Positions 25,812 through 36,753 of a stretch of 64,000 nucleotides of DNA are shown piece by piece (within the stretch, counting starts at the first letter, position 1; every line of letters starts with the position of its first letter). The stretch is from assembly GCA_012064385.1 (NCBI GenBank), contig QRDG01000393.1, forward strand, positions 1,408,846 through 1,472,845, written 5' to 3'. A model generated the notes under the pieces. The model saw only the letters and a list, made by a program, of their open reading frames with translations. It was not told the DNA's origin and did not search any database. Both the position numbers and the translations under genes were made by a program. The stretch comes from Puccinellia tenuiflora (lineage: Eukaryota; Streptophyta; Magnoliopsida; Poales; Poaceae).

Positions 25812-27503
25812 TGTAGGGTCGCAGCATAGAAAACAAAATTTTCCTACGCAAAGATAGCGGAATAAACCCAACATCTAGATCCGATCTACGTAGAGGTTGG
25901 TAGCAAGAAGGAGATCGAATCTCACCCTCGAAGAAAACCGTGAGTGTTTTGTCGAGGCAGGGGTTGGCTAGTCGATCCCCGCAACTAGACTTGTCTAGTC
26001 GCGAGGAGATGTATTGTCCAAGCGCCGCACGAGCAACGCCTCCGAGATATCCACACGTTCAGCTCGATGAAGACTCCACGTTCTTGATCCCGCAAGAGGT
26101 GGTGGAGAGGCTTGAGATCAACAGCACGACGACTGGTGGCGTGATGTGTATGGTGGAGATCCGACAGGGCTTCGCCAAGCGGTGTCGGGAGAGAGGAGGA
26201 GGAGGGAGGCGGCGGCTAGGGTTGGGGGGTGCGGCTAGGGCACCTTGGGGGGAGCTCCTTGGGTGCCGCACCCCCTCTCCCACCCTCCTTTATATAGGGG
26301 GCCAGGGGGGCTGCGCCCCACCCCATCTAGGGACGACGGCTAAGGGGGAGGCTTGGCCCCCAAGCAACCCCTAGGGTTTCGGCCGCCCCCCCTCCCTTCT
26401 AGAAGCTTGGCCCGGCTGGGCCTTTGAGGGCATGGTGCGGCTGGCCCATTAGGCCAGCCCACCTCCCCTTATTTCCATGTGGGCCCCATACTCCTATGGG
26501 CCCCACTTCTAGACCCCTCTAGAACCTTCTAGAACTTTCCGGTACTTTACCGATAAATTCCCGAACCTTTCTAAACCTCCGGAAACCACTTTCCTTATAT
26601 GAATCTTATTCTCCGGACCACTCCGGAACTCCTCGTGACGTCCGGGATCCTATCCGGGACTCCGAATCAATATTCGTTCTCACCATCATTTATTTCAAAC
26701 CCTAACTACATCGAACGTTAAGTGTGTGACTCTGCGGGTTCGTGAATATGTCATATTAATAGCGGGACCGGGATGCCCATATTAATTCCTACATATTCGA
26801 CGAAGTACTTTACTAGTCGAACCACAATGTCTGGGATTCAATTAATCCATATGCGATTCCTTTTGTTTCACGATAGTTTACTTGTACGAGATTAATCCAC
26901 TGATATCTCCATATCTGATTAATCTCGTTACCGACAAGTTCTCTTTACTCGTTCCCATAGAATAGGATCCCTTATGACTAGCTACTTAGTCATATGCTTG
27001 CAAGCGTTTGGATGCTATACTACCGAGAGGGCCCAGAGATATCTATCCAACTGTTGGACGAACAAATCCCAGTCTTGAAACATGCCACCCAACAACCTAT
27101 CATTGGAGAACCTGAAAGCCACCTTTATAATCACCCAGTTACGAAGTGACGTTTGATGTCCACAAAGCACTCCTCCGATAAGCGGGAGTGACATAATCTC
27201 ATGGTCTAAGAAAACTATATTTGACATCTATTAAATTTGAGTCTTGTCCATTATATCATCACCCATGATACAAACTTCGTTTATTAAGTGATTCATAAAT
27301 CCATGGTTAGGAAACATCTAACCATCACTTAATCAAACGAACTAGTCGCAAGAGGAAAGACTAGGGACACATTACCATTTATATTCCACACATGTATTTG
27401 TTTCCGGTTAATACAATTCTAGCATGGAATTAAACATTTATCATGAATGGGAAATATGATTATCAATAACATTTATTATTGCCTCTTGGGCATATCTCCA
27501 ACA
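25812..27503 (-). repeat. 3' LTR of inner Copia
   Basis: About 1.69 kb; on the plus strand it runs from TGTAGGGTCGCAG to CATATCTCCAACA. It pairs with 32373-34062. By eye I count roughly two dozen substitutions between them (about 1.4%), so the insertion is fairly recent. Confidence 0.93.
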
Positions 27504-27516
27504 GTCTCCCACTTGC
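27504..27516 (-). promoter_or_regulatory. polypurine tract of inner Copia
   Basis: On the minus strand, AGTGGGAGAC lies directly before the 3' LTR, the expected place and composition of the plus-strand primer. Confidence 0.8.
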
Positions 27517-27523
27517 ACTAGAG

Positions 27524-27904
27524 TCAATAATCTAGTTTACATTTGTAGCAATCTAACACCCATGGCCTCTCGGACTGAGACTTAGAATCATCCGGATCTG
27601 TATCCCAACTAGCATCGACGTAACTCCTTACGACTAACTCTTGGTCATCTCCATATACGAGAAACATTTCCTTAGTTCTATTTAGATACTTAAGGATATT
27701 CTTGACAGCTGACCAGTGTTCCACTCCTGGATCACTTTGGTACCTGTTAGTCAAACTTACAGCATGGCACACATCTGGTCTTGTACATAACATGACATAC
27801 ATGATAGAGCCTATCGCAGAGGCATAAGGAATATTGTTCATTATCTCTCTATCTTCTGCCGTAACAGGACTCTGAGTCTTACTCAGAACCTTTCCTTGCA
27901 ACAT
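27524..27904 (-). pseudogene. RT tail and truncated RNase H of inner Copia
   Basis: Continuation in a shifted frame: KTQSPVTAEDREIMNNIPYA, then the RNase H start SYVDASWDTDPDDSKSQS. The sequence then jumps to ERPWVLDCYKCKLDY and a stop about 20 bases before the polypurine tract. The Glu and later Asp residues of RNase H are missing, so an internal deletion has removed most of the domain. The element must have been mobilised by others' enzymes, or was damaged after insertion. Confidence 0.85.
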
Positions 27905-30714
27905 TGGTAGGAACCCCTTCTTGAATTTTTCATTCTGAACTTCTTTAGAACCTTGTCAAGGTATGTACTTTGTGAAAGCCCTATTAGGTGCTTTGACCTA
28001 TCCCTATAGATCTTTATGCCTAAAATGTATGCAGCTTCTCCAAGGTCTTTCATTGAAAAACTCTTATTCAAATAAGACTTTACACTTTCAAGCAGTGTAA
28101 CATCATTTCCAATCAACAATATGTCATCCACATATAGTATTAGAAATGCAACTGAACTCCCACTCACTTTCTTGTAAATACAAGCTTCTTCATAAGTTTG
28201 GACAAATCCAAACCCTTTGATCACTTCATCAAACCGGAGATTCCAACTCCTCAATGCTTGCTTTAGTCCATAAATGGATCTCTGAAGTTTGCATACCTTG
28301 TTAGCACCCTTTGGATCAACAAAACCTTCGGTCTGCACCATGTACAACTCTTCCTTGATATGACCATTAAGGAACGCGGTTTTCACATCCATTTGCCAAA
28401 TTTCATAATCATAAAAAGCGGCAATTGCTAACATAATCCGAACAGATTTCAGCATCGCTACGGGTGAGAATGTCTCATCATAGTCAACTCCTTGAATTTG
28501 TCGGAAACCCTTTGCGACAAGTCGAGCTTTATACACGGTGACGTTTCCGTCAGCGTCTGTCTTTCTTTTGAATATCCATTTGTTCTCAACGGCCTTACGG
28601 TCGTTCGGTAAGTCCACCAAAGTCCATACTTGGTTTTCATACATGGATTCCATTTCGGATTTCATGGCTCATAGCCATTTATCGGAGTCTGGGCTCATCA
28701 TTGCTTCCTCATAATTCGCAGGTTCATCATTGTCTAACAACATGACACTCATGACGGGGTTGTACCGATCAGGGGCGGTACGTTCCCTCATTGATCTGCG
28801 AGGTTCAATAGCAACTTTGACCGGAGCAGCATGATCATCATCATTTGTTCCTTCTTCAGGTGGCGATGGCTGTTCTGGAACAACTTCCAGTTCTGCGCTA
28901 CTCGGCATCTCAAGAACAGGTTCAATAACCTCGTCAAGCTCTATTTTTCTCCCACTCACTTCTTTCGAGAGAAACTCCTTCTCTAGAAAGGAACCATTCT
29001 TAGCAACGAAAATCTTGCCTTCGGTTCTGTGGTAGAAGGTATACCCAATGGTTTCCTTAGGGTATCCAATGAAGACGCATTTTTCCGATTTGGGTTCGAG
29101 CTTATCAGGTTGAAGCTTTTTCACATAAGCATCGCAACCCCAAACTTTAAGAAACGATAACTTTGGCTTCTTGCCAAACCATAACTCATATGGAGTCATC
29201 TCAACGGATTTTGATGGAGCCCTATTTAAAGTGAATGTGGCTGTCTCTAATGCATAACTCCAAAAAGATAGTGGCAGATCTGTGTGAGACATCATAGATC
29301 GCACCATATCCAATAAGGTTCGATTACGACGTTCAGACACACCATTACGCTGTGGTGTTCCGGGTGGCGTGAGTTGTGAAACAATTCCACACGTCTTTAA
29401 ATGCATACCAAACTCGTAACTCAAATATTCGCCTCCACGATCGGATCGAAGAAACTTTATTTTCTTGTTACAATGGTTCTCAACTTCACTCTGAAATTCT
29501 TTGAACTTTTCGAATGTTTCACACTTGTGTTTCATTAAGTAAATATACCCATATCTACTCAAATCATCGGTGAAGGTCAAGAAGTAACGATATCCACCGC
29601 GTGCTGCAACACTCATCGGACCACACACATCGGTATGTATGATTTCCAACAAGTCTGTTGCCCTCTCCATCGTGCCGGAGAAGGGTGTTCGAGTCATCTT
29701 ACCCATAAGGCATGGTTCGCAAGTTTCAAATGATTCAAAATCAAGTGAATCCAAAAGTCCATCAGAATGGAGTTTCTTCATGCGCTTTACAACAATGTGA
29801 CCCAAACGGCAGTGCCACAAATATGTGGTATTATCATCATTCACTTTGCATCTTTTGGCATCAATGTTATGAACATGTGTATCACTACTATCGAGATCCA
29901 ATAGAAATAAACCATTCCTCTCATGTGCATAACCATAAAAGGTATTATCCATATAAATCGAAATACCAAAGTTTTCAGACTTAAATGAATAACCGTCTCG
30001 CAATAAACAAGATCCAGATATAATGTTCATGCTTAACGCAGGCACATAATAACAATTATTAAGGTTTAAAACTAACCCCGAAGGTAAATGCAGAGGGAGC
30101 GTGCCGACAGCGATGACTTCAACTTTTGATCCATTTCCAACGCGCATCGTCACCTCGTCCCTTGCCAAGCGTCGACTATTCCGCAGCTCCTGTTTCGAGT
30201 TACATATATTAGCAACCGAACCAGTATCAAATACCCAGGTGCTACTACGATCACTTGTTAAATACACATCAATAACTTGTATATCATATATACATTGTTT
30301 GACGGTGCCAGCCTTCTTGTCTGCCAGATACTTGAGGCAGTTCCGCTTCCAGTGTCCGGTTCCCTTGCAGTAGAAGCACTGAGTATCAGACTTAGGGCCT
30401 TTCCTTGACTTCCTCGCAGGCCCGGCAGCTCGCTTGCCGTCCTTCTTGAGGTAGTCACTTTTGCCCTTTTTCTTGAAACTAGTGGTCTTGTTGACCATCA
30501 ACACTTGATACTCCTTCTTGATTTCCACTTCTGCGGTCTTTAACATCGCGAAGAGCTCAGGAAGAGTTTTCTCCATTCCTTGCATGTTATAGTTCATCAC
30601 GAAGCTTTTGTAGCTAGGTGGAAGTGACTGGAGAACTCGGTCAATCCCCAACTCATTGGGAATCACAACACCCAGCTGTGCCAGACGATCACCGTACCCA
30701 GACATTTTGAGCAC
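27883..30714 (-). pseudogene. gag-pol of inner Copia: zinc knuckle, protease, integrase, RT
   Basis: Order on the minus strand: gag C-terminus with zinc knuckle CFYCKGTGHWKRNC; protease site VFDTGSVANI; integrase with HCRLGH, CEPC, Asp in HTDVCGP, Asp in RSDRGGEY and Glu in NGVSERRNRTL; then reverse transcriptase with MDVKTAFLNG and catalytic YVDDILLIGN. A TGA at 28671-28669 replaces a sense codon just before the RT (after DSDKWL, before AMKSEM); the frame is otherwise continuous across it. Near 27885 a frameshift ends the RT frame. Confidence 0.9.
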
Positions 30715-31124
30715 GTGTTCACTACAGAGCTGTTCTCTTCCATCATACAGCTAAAGAACTTAGAAGAGGCATCATACCTCTCCACCTTGGCTTGAGTCTG
30801 AAACATAGCTTTCAGATCATCTATCATCTGATGAACGCCATGGTGCTCAAAATGTTTTTGAAGCTTAGGTCCTAAGCCGTACAACAGACCGCACTTAACT
30901 ATCTCGTGGTCCTCAGAGCGGGCTGCCCAGACGTTCCTAACATCTTCAGCCGCTCCCTCTGCTGGAGCCTCACCTAGCGGTGCATCTAGGACATACAGTT
31001 TCTTGGCAGCTTTGAGGATAATCTTCAGATTCATAAACCAATCTGAGAAATTGCTTCCATCGTCTTTCAGCTTGTCTTTCTCTAGGAACGCGTTAAAATT
31101 CATGGTGATGTTGGGAAGGGCCAT
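30663..31124 (-). pseudogene. gag (N-terminal part) of inner Copia
   Basis: Starts MALPNITMNFNAFLEKDKL at 31124 and contains the capsid-like segment DGSNFSDWFMNLKIILKAAK. A frameshift near 30728 (after MMEENSS) diverts the frame to a stop. The true reading continues in the frame starting at about 30714, where MSGYGDRLAQLGV begins. The broken frame would uncouple gag from pol. Confidence 0.85.
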
Positions 31125-32358
31125 TGATCTACAACATTATTTGCAAGGTGTTTAGACTAGGTTCATGATAGATTGTTCGAGAAATAATCTAATTATAAAA
31201 CGAACTCCCACTAAACTCAACATCTCTCTGGTTGTTTAGTGGCACACGATCCAAAATCCACTACACCACAACCGATCATCACGTGAAGTGGTGCAGCTTC
31301 AAAAGGTGAACATCTCCATGTTGATCATATCATCCATATGACTCATGTTTAGCCTTTCGGCTCTTGTGTTCCGAGGCCATGTCTGTCATGCTAGGCTCGT
31401 CAAGGAAACCGTAGTATTTCTGCGTGTGCAAACTGGCTTGCACCCGTTGTATGTGAACGTAGAATCTATCACACCCGATCATCACGTGGCGCTTCAAAAC
31501 GACGAACTTTCGCAACGGCGCATACTAGGGGAGAACACTTCTTGATATTAACGTGAGAGATCACCTTATCATGCTACCGTCGAGATCGTATCTAAGCATA
31601 AACCATAAGGTGCATAAAAGGATTAACATCATATGCAATTCATAATTTGTGACATGGTATAGCCTTTCCTTGTGCCTTTGATCTCCATCTCCAAGACACC
31701 GGCATGATCTCCATCATCACCAGCTCGTGGCGCCATCACCATGATTGCCTCCACCAACTATTGCAACTACTACTATGGCTACCTTAGCAATAAAGTAAAG
31801 CAATTACATGGCGTTTAAAGTGACACGCAGGTCATACAATAAATATGAGACAACCATAAGGCTCCTGCCGGTTGCCGTACTCATCGACATGCAAGTCGTG
31901 ACAATTACAAAACATGATCATTGCATACAACACATAATCACATCTTGGGCTATACCACATCACAAACCCTGCAAAAACAAGTTAGACGTCCTCTACTTTG
32001 TTTATGCAAATTTTACGTGGCTTCTCATGGGTCATTAGATAGAACCGTTCTAATCTACGCAAAGCCACAACGGTGATAAAATAGTTGCTTATTTACTCAT
32101 CCTTTTGAAAGGCCTCCCATTGAAAATTGCACCTTCACTAAAGCAAGAGAAACAGACACCCGCCAGCCACTTATGCAAAACAAGTTGCATGTCAGTCGTG
32201 GAACCGGTCTCTCATGCGTGGACGAGTAAGGTTGGTCCGGGCCGCTTCAGTCTCACAGTACCGCAAAGATGCAAAGTGCACGCTAGAAGGTAGCAACTCA
32301 AATTATCAACGCCCACAACACTTGTGTCTAATCGCACCAACATCTACGAATAGATCTA
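31125..32358 (-). other. untranslated leader of inner Copia
   Basis: About 1.2 kb between the primer binding site and the gag ATG, with no long reverse-strand frame. Such leaders are normal for the Angela/BARE group. Confidence 0.7.
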
Positions 32359-32372
32359 GGCTCTGATACCAC

Positions 32373-34062
32373 TGTAGGGTCGGACCATAGAAAACAAAAT
32401 TTTCCTACGCAAAGATAGCGGAATAAACCCAACATCTAGATTCGATCTACGAGAGGTTGGTAGCAAGAAGGAGATCGAATCTCACCCTCGAAGAAAACCG
32501 TGAGTGTTTTGTCGAGGCAGGGGTTGGCTAGTCGATCCCCGCAACTAGACTTGTCTAGTCGCGAGGAGATGTATTGTCCAAGCGCCGCACGAGCAACGCC
32601 TCCGAGATATCCACACGTTCAGCTCGATGAAGACTCCACGTTCTTGATCCCGCAAGAGGTGGTGGAGAGGCTTGAGATCAACAGCACGACGACGGTGGCA
32701 TGATGTGTATGGTGGAGATCCGACAGGGCTTCGCCAAGCGGTGTCGGGAGAGAGGAGGAGGAGGGAGGCGGCGGCTAGGGTTGGGGGGTGCGTCTAGGGC
32801 ACCTTGGGGGGAGCTCCTTGGGTGCCGCACCCCCTCTCCTACCCTCCTTTATATAGGGGGCCAAGGGAGGCTGCGCCCCACCCCATCTAGGGCCGACGGC
32901 TAAGGGGGAGGCTTGGCCCCCAAGCAACCCCTAGGGTTTCGGCCGCCCCCCCCCTTCTAGAAGCTTGGCCCGGCTGGGCCTTTGAGGGCATGGTGCGGCT
33001 GGCCCATTAGGCCAGCCCACCTCCCCTTATTTCCATGTGGGCCCCATACTCCTATGGGCCCCACTTCTAGACCCCTCTAGAACCTTCTAGAACTTTCCGG
33101 TACTTTACAGATAAATTCCCGAACCTTTCTAAACCTCTGGAAACCACTTTCCTTATATGAATCTTATTCTCCGGACCACTCCGGAACTCCTCGTGACGTC
33201 CGGGATCCTATTCGGGGCTCCGAATCAATATTCGTTCTCACCATCATTTATTTCAAACCCTAACTACATCGAACGTTAAGTGTGTGACTCTGCGGGTTCG
33301 TGAATATGTCATATTAATAGCGGGACCGGGATGCCCATATTAATTCCTACATATTCGACGAAGTACTTTACTAGTCGAACCACAATGTCTGGGATTCAAT
33401 TAATCCATATACGATTCCTTTTGTTTCACGATATTTTACTTGTCCGAGATTTAATCCACTGATATCTCCATATCTGATTAATCTCGTTACCGGCAAGTTC
33501 TCTTTACTCGTTCCCATAGAATAGGATCCCTTATGACTAGCTACTTAGTCATATGCTTGCAAGCGTTTGGATGCTATACTACCGAGAGGGCCCAGAGATA
33601 TCTATCCAACTGTTGGACGAACAAATCCCAGTCTTGAAACATGCCACCCAACAACCTATCATTGGAGAACCTGAAAGCCACCTTTATAATCACCCAGTTA
33701 CGAAGTGACGTTTGATGTCCACAAAGCACTCCTCCGATAAGCGGGAGTGACATAATCTCATGGTCTAAGGAAACTATATTTGACATCTATTAAATTTGAG
33801 TCTTGTCCATTATATCATCACCCACGATACAAACTTCGTTTATTAAGTGATTCATAAATCCATGGTTAGGAAACATCTAACCATCATTTAATCAAACGAA
33901 CTAGTCGCAAGAGGAAAGACTAGGGACACATTACCGTTTATATTCCACACATGTATTTGTTTCCGGTTAATACAATTCTAGCATCTAATTAAACATTTAT
34001 CATGAACGGGAAATATGATTATCAATAACATTTATTATTGCCTCTTGGGCATATCTCCAACA
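32373..34062 (-). repeat. 5' LTR of inner Copia
   Basis: Partner of 25812-27503. Next to it (about 32359-32371) the plus strand reads GGCTCTGATACCA, the complement of the methionine-tRNA primer binding site TGGTATCAGAGCC. This fixes the element's orientation. Confidence 0.93.
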
Positions 34063-34067
34063 GTTTG

Positions 34068-35668
34068 GTGATTGTGGATGAATACTCAAGGTACACATGG
34101 GTCTATTTCTTCAAGAAGAAGAGCGAGACTCAAGAAAAAGTGATTGACTTCATCAACATGGCTCAACGACAATATCAAGAGAAGATCATGGTGATTAGAA
34201 GTGACAATGGTACCGAGTTCAAGAACTACATCGTGGAGGGTTTTCTTAGTGAAGAGGGAATTGCTCATCAATATGCTACTCCTTACACCCCTCAACAAAA
34301 TGGTGTTGCAGAGAGGAAGAACCGGACTCTTATGGATGCGGCTAGGACCATGATTGCGGAGTTCTCTTCTCCGTATAAATTTTGGGCCGAAGCCGTAGCC
34401 ACCGCATGTCATGCCACCAACCGGTTATATCTTCGCAAGATCATCAACAAGACTCCCTATGAAATCCTCCTCGGTAAGAAGACGGATGTATCCTATTTCC
34501 GTGTCTTCGGATGTAAGTGCTTCATAAAAAAAGAAAGGTACTCGTGTATCTAAATTCGAAGCTAGATCATTTGAGAGTATTTTTGTTGGCTATTCCACGG
34601 TGTCACATGCCTATAGAGTCTACAACAAGTCCTCCGGACAAGTTGAAGAAGCTTGGGATGTGCACTTTGATGAGGATAATGGCTCCCAAGGAGCACGTGT
34701 AGATCCTTTGATTGTAGGTGATGTAATTCCTCCAATCGCCATAAGAAGAATGGGTGTGGGAGAGATCCGCCCCGTTGAGGAACCCCTTGTGGCGGAAGGA
34801 GAAGGACAATGCTCTACTCATGTGGAGCCATCACCAACTCGAAGCATCCTCATTGTGCCCCCAGAAGCCCATCAAGATCAAATGCCAAGCCCTCAAGCTA
34901 GTGTGCAAGGCCAAGGACAAGATCATCCCAATGTCATTGAAGACCCCCCTTGTGGCTCCTCTTCACGAAATGATGTCCAAGGCCAAGCTCAAGGTGACAC
35001 CGAAGATCAAGGTCGTCATGATAATCCTCAATCCCCCAATGATGAAGGTGATGATCAAGCTATTTCACAAGAGTCCCTCGATGAGATACAAGAAAGAAGA
35101 GCAAGGGCAAGAGATCGTCGTCTCGAGCGTAATGAACACACTTTGGACAAGATTCTTGGTGATGTTCGAGGAAAGGTCTCCACAAGAAGACAATTGGCAA
35201 ACTTTAGCTCTCATCACGCCTTTGTTTCCATCATCAAGCCAAAGAAAGTATTTGAAGATCTTGAAGATCAAGATTGGCTTGAAGCCATGCATGATGAGCT
35301 CAACAACTTCGAGAGGAACAAGGTGTGGAAATTAGTGCCAAGACCCAAAGATTGCAAGAATGTCATTGGAACCAAGTGGGTATTCAAGAACAAGCAAGAT
35401 GCAAACGGTATTGTGATCTGTAACAAGGAGAGGTTAGTGGCTCAAGGGTTTTCCCAAGTGGAAGGAATTGACTTCGGTGAAACCTTTGCTCCCGTAGCTC
35501 GCCTAGAATCTATTCGTATCTTGCTTGCATGTGCTTCTCATCATAACTTTAAATTGCAACAAATGGATGTTAAAAGTGCTTTTCTTAATGGACCCATAAA
35601 TGAGTTGGTTTATGTCAAGCAACCTCCGGGGTTTGAGGATCCCAACTTTCCCATGTCTATAAACTAGA
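34068..35668 (+). pseudogene. pol of outer Copia, 3' part (integrase core, partial RT)
   Basis: Resumes immediately after the target duplication of the inner element. The integrase catalytic triad is visible: Asp in VIVDEYSRYTW, Asp in RSDNGTEF and Glu in NGVAERKNRTL. An A-run (about 34528) adds a frameshift after FGCKCF. The next frame (34600-35667) holds the linker and the N-terminal half of the Copia reverse transcriptase (WVFKNKQDANG, ETFAPVARLESIR, MDVKSAFLNG). A small deletion near 35652 shifts the last codons. The gene ends where the Gypsy/Tat LTR starts; the catalytic YVDD segment and RNase H are missing. Confidence 0.9.
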
Positions 35669-36215
35669 TGACGTGGGGTTGTCACGGCAAGTCCTTCCTT
35701 TGGGAAGGTGAGTTCTGGGGCCATTGATGCACGAAATACGTAGGAGAGGTTAATCTCGCCAAGGGACACAGATTTACCCAGGTTCGGCCCCTCTTAATTC
35801 GAGGTAAAGACCTACTTCCTGCTTCTCTTTATTGCTCTAGATCTGATGTCGATTACAGGGTTCCGGCTCCTCTCTGGGGAGTCGGCGACTAGGTATCTCT
35901 CTCTCTCTCTGGGCTTCGACCCCTTATCTGAGGTCCAGGACCCCGCTTATAAAGGTCGACGGGTCCCTGGACTTACAACCTACACCGAGTCACACTAGAA
36001 TACGGAGTCCTAATCTACGTCTTGGTCTTCCAAGTTAGGGCTCCGGGTTGTACTTGGACTCCTTGCTGACGAGTCCCTTCTCCATCATGGGCCTTGGTCG
36101 GCTTGTCTTCAGCCCGGCCCATGCGACTTGATACGTGACTCGGCTTTGGCCTTCTTGGTCTTGGCGGGTCTACTTTCCGGGTCCATGGGCCTACCTATAA
36201 AGTATCCCCCCATCA
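35669..36215 (-). repeat. 3' LTR of Tat element 1 (reverse)
   Basis: 547 bp. On the minus strand it starts TGATGGGGGGATACTTTATA and ends AACCCCACGTCA. It is clearly diverged from the LTRs of Tat element 2 in its middle (different sequence around the leader), so it belongs to an older or distinct subfamily. Confidence 0.9.
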
Positions 36216-36227
36216 GTAGCCCCCAAA
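36216..36227 (-). promoter_or_regulatory. polypurine tract of Tat element 1
   Basis: GTAGCCCCCAAA on the plus strand is the complement of a TTTGGGGGCTAC polypurine tract adjoining the LTR. Confidence 0.8.
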
Positions 36228-36753
36228 TTTATCTTGGACGCAGCTTTAGCGGCTTCTTCTGACTCCTTAGATCGACTCCCTGGCTCGACTTCTTCAATCC
36301 GAGTCTCTAATTCAGGAGTCGCCTGCTGCTAGCTCCAAGATAAATTCCTGCATAAAAAACATAATACACATATAAAATGAGTCCATCCTCATCCCTTGTT
36401 CAAGCCACCACTCTTGCCTTTGCACTAGCAGGCCGAGTTTGTTATGACTCTTGTGAACAAGGACTAAATAACTCGACTCTCACTGTCATAGGACTCGCCA
36501 TTCTGAGACAAGTCGGCTCCTTCCACCTCTGTGACTTTAGTTTTTCTATTATCATTTCCTATCTGGTTTTTAGCCACCGAATCATTATCCACAGTTTACT
36601 GTGGACCACCTCTGTAACCCCCTAGGGTTTTTACCCCTTTATAAATTGTGAAGGGTTAGGTCTCAAAAACCCTCACTTGCCCCTTCAGCTCAAATCTCCC
36701 CTTCCTCTTTGCGCTCATCTCTTCCCGCGCTCAGCACCCACCACCCGCTCGCC
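36228..36753 (+). promoter_or_regulatory. promoter and leader region of the antisense gene, copy 1
   Basis: TATAAAT at 36640-36646 (in CCTTTATAAATTGTG) lies about 108 bp before the start codon. A 55-codon stretch (from 36377, MSPSSSLVQ...) is recognisable in the other copy too (from 52895), but many codons differ in meaning and the ends diverge. I therefore do not call it a gene. Confidence 0.55.

Larger units (their letters stand above)
25812..34062 (-). mobile_element. complete Angela-like Copia inserted in the outer Copia
   Basis: An 8.25-kb element on the reverse strand with two LTRs and a perfect 5-bp target duplication, GTTTG (25807-25811 and 34063-34067). Removing it rejoins the outer Copia integrase frame exactly (KYCL then VIVDEYSRY). 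Read on the minus strand, its LTR starts TGTTGGAGATATGCCCAAGA, as in the Angela/BARE/WIS group. Confidence 0.95.

Noticed and set aside
25940..26374. 144-codon frame repeated in part at 32500-32903
   Set aside because: It lies wholly inside both LTRs of the inner Copia, on the strand opposite to its genes; it is LTR sequence.
36377..36625. 82-codon frame also recognisable at 52593-52895
   Set aside because: Similarity reflects the shared Tat sequence; many amino acid changes and different ends argue against a conserved protein. An upstream ORF role cannot be excluded.
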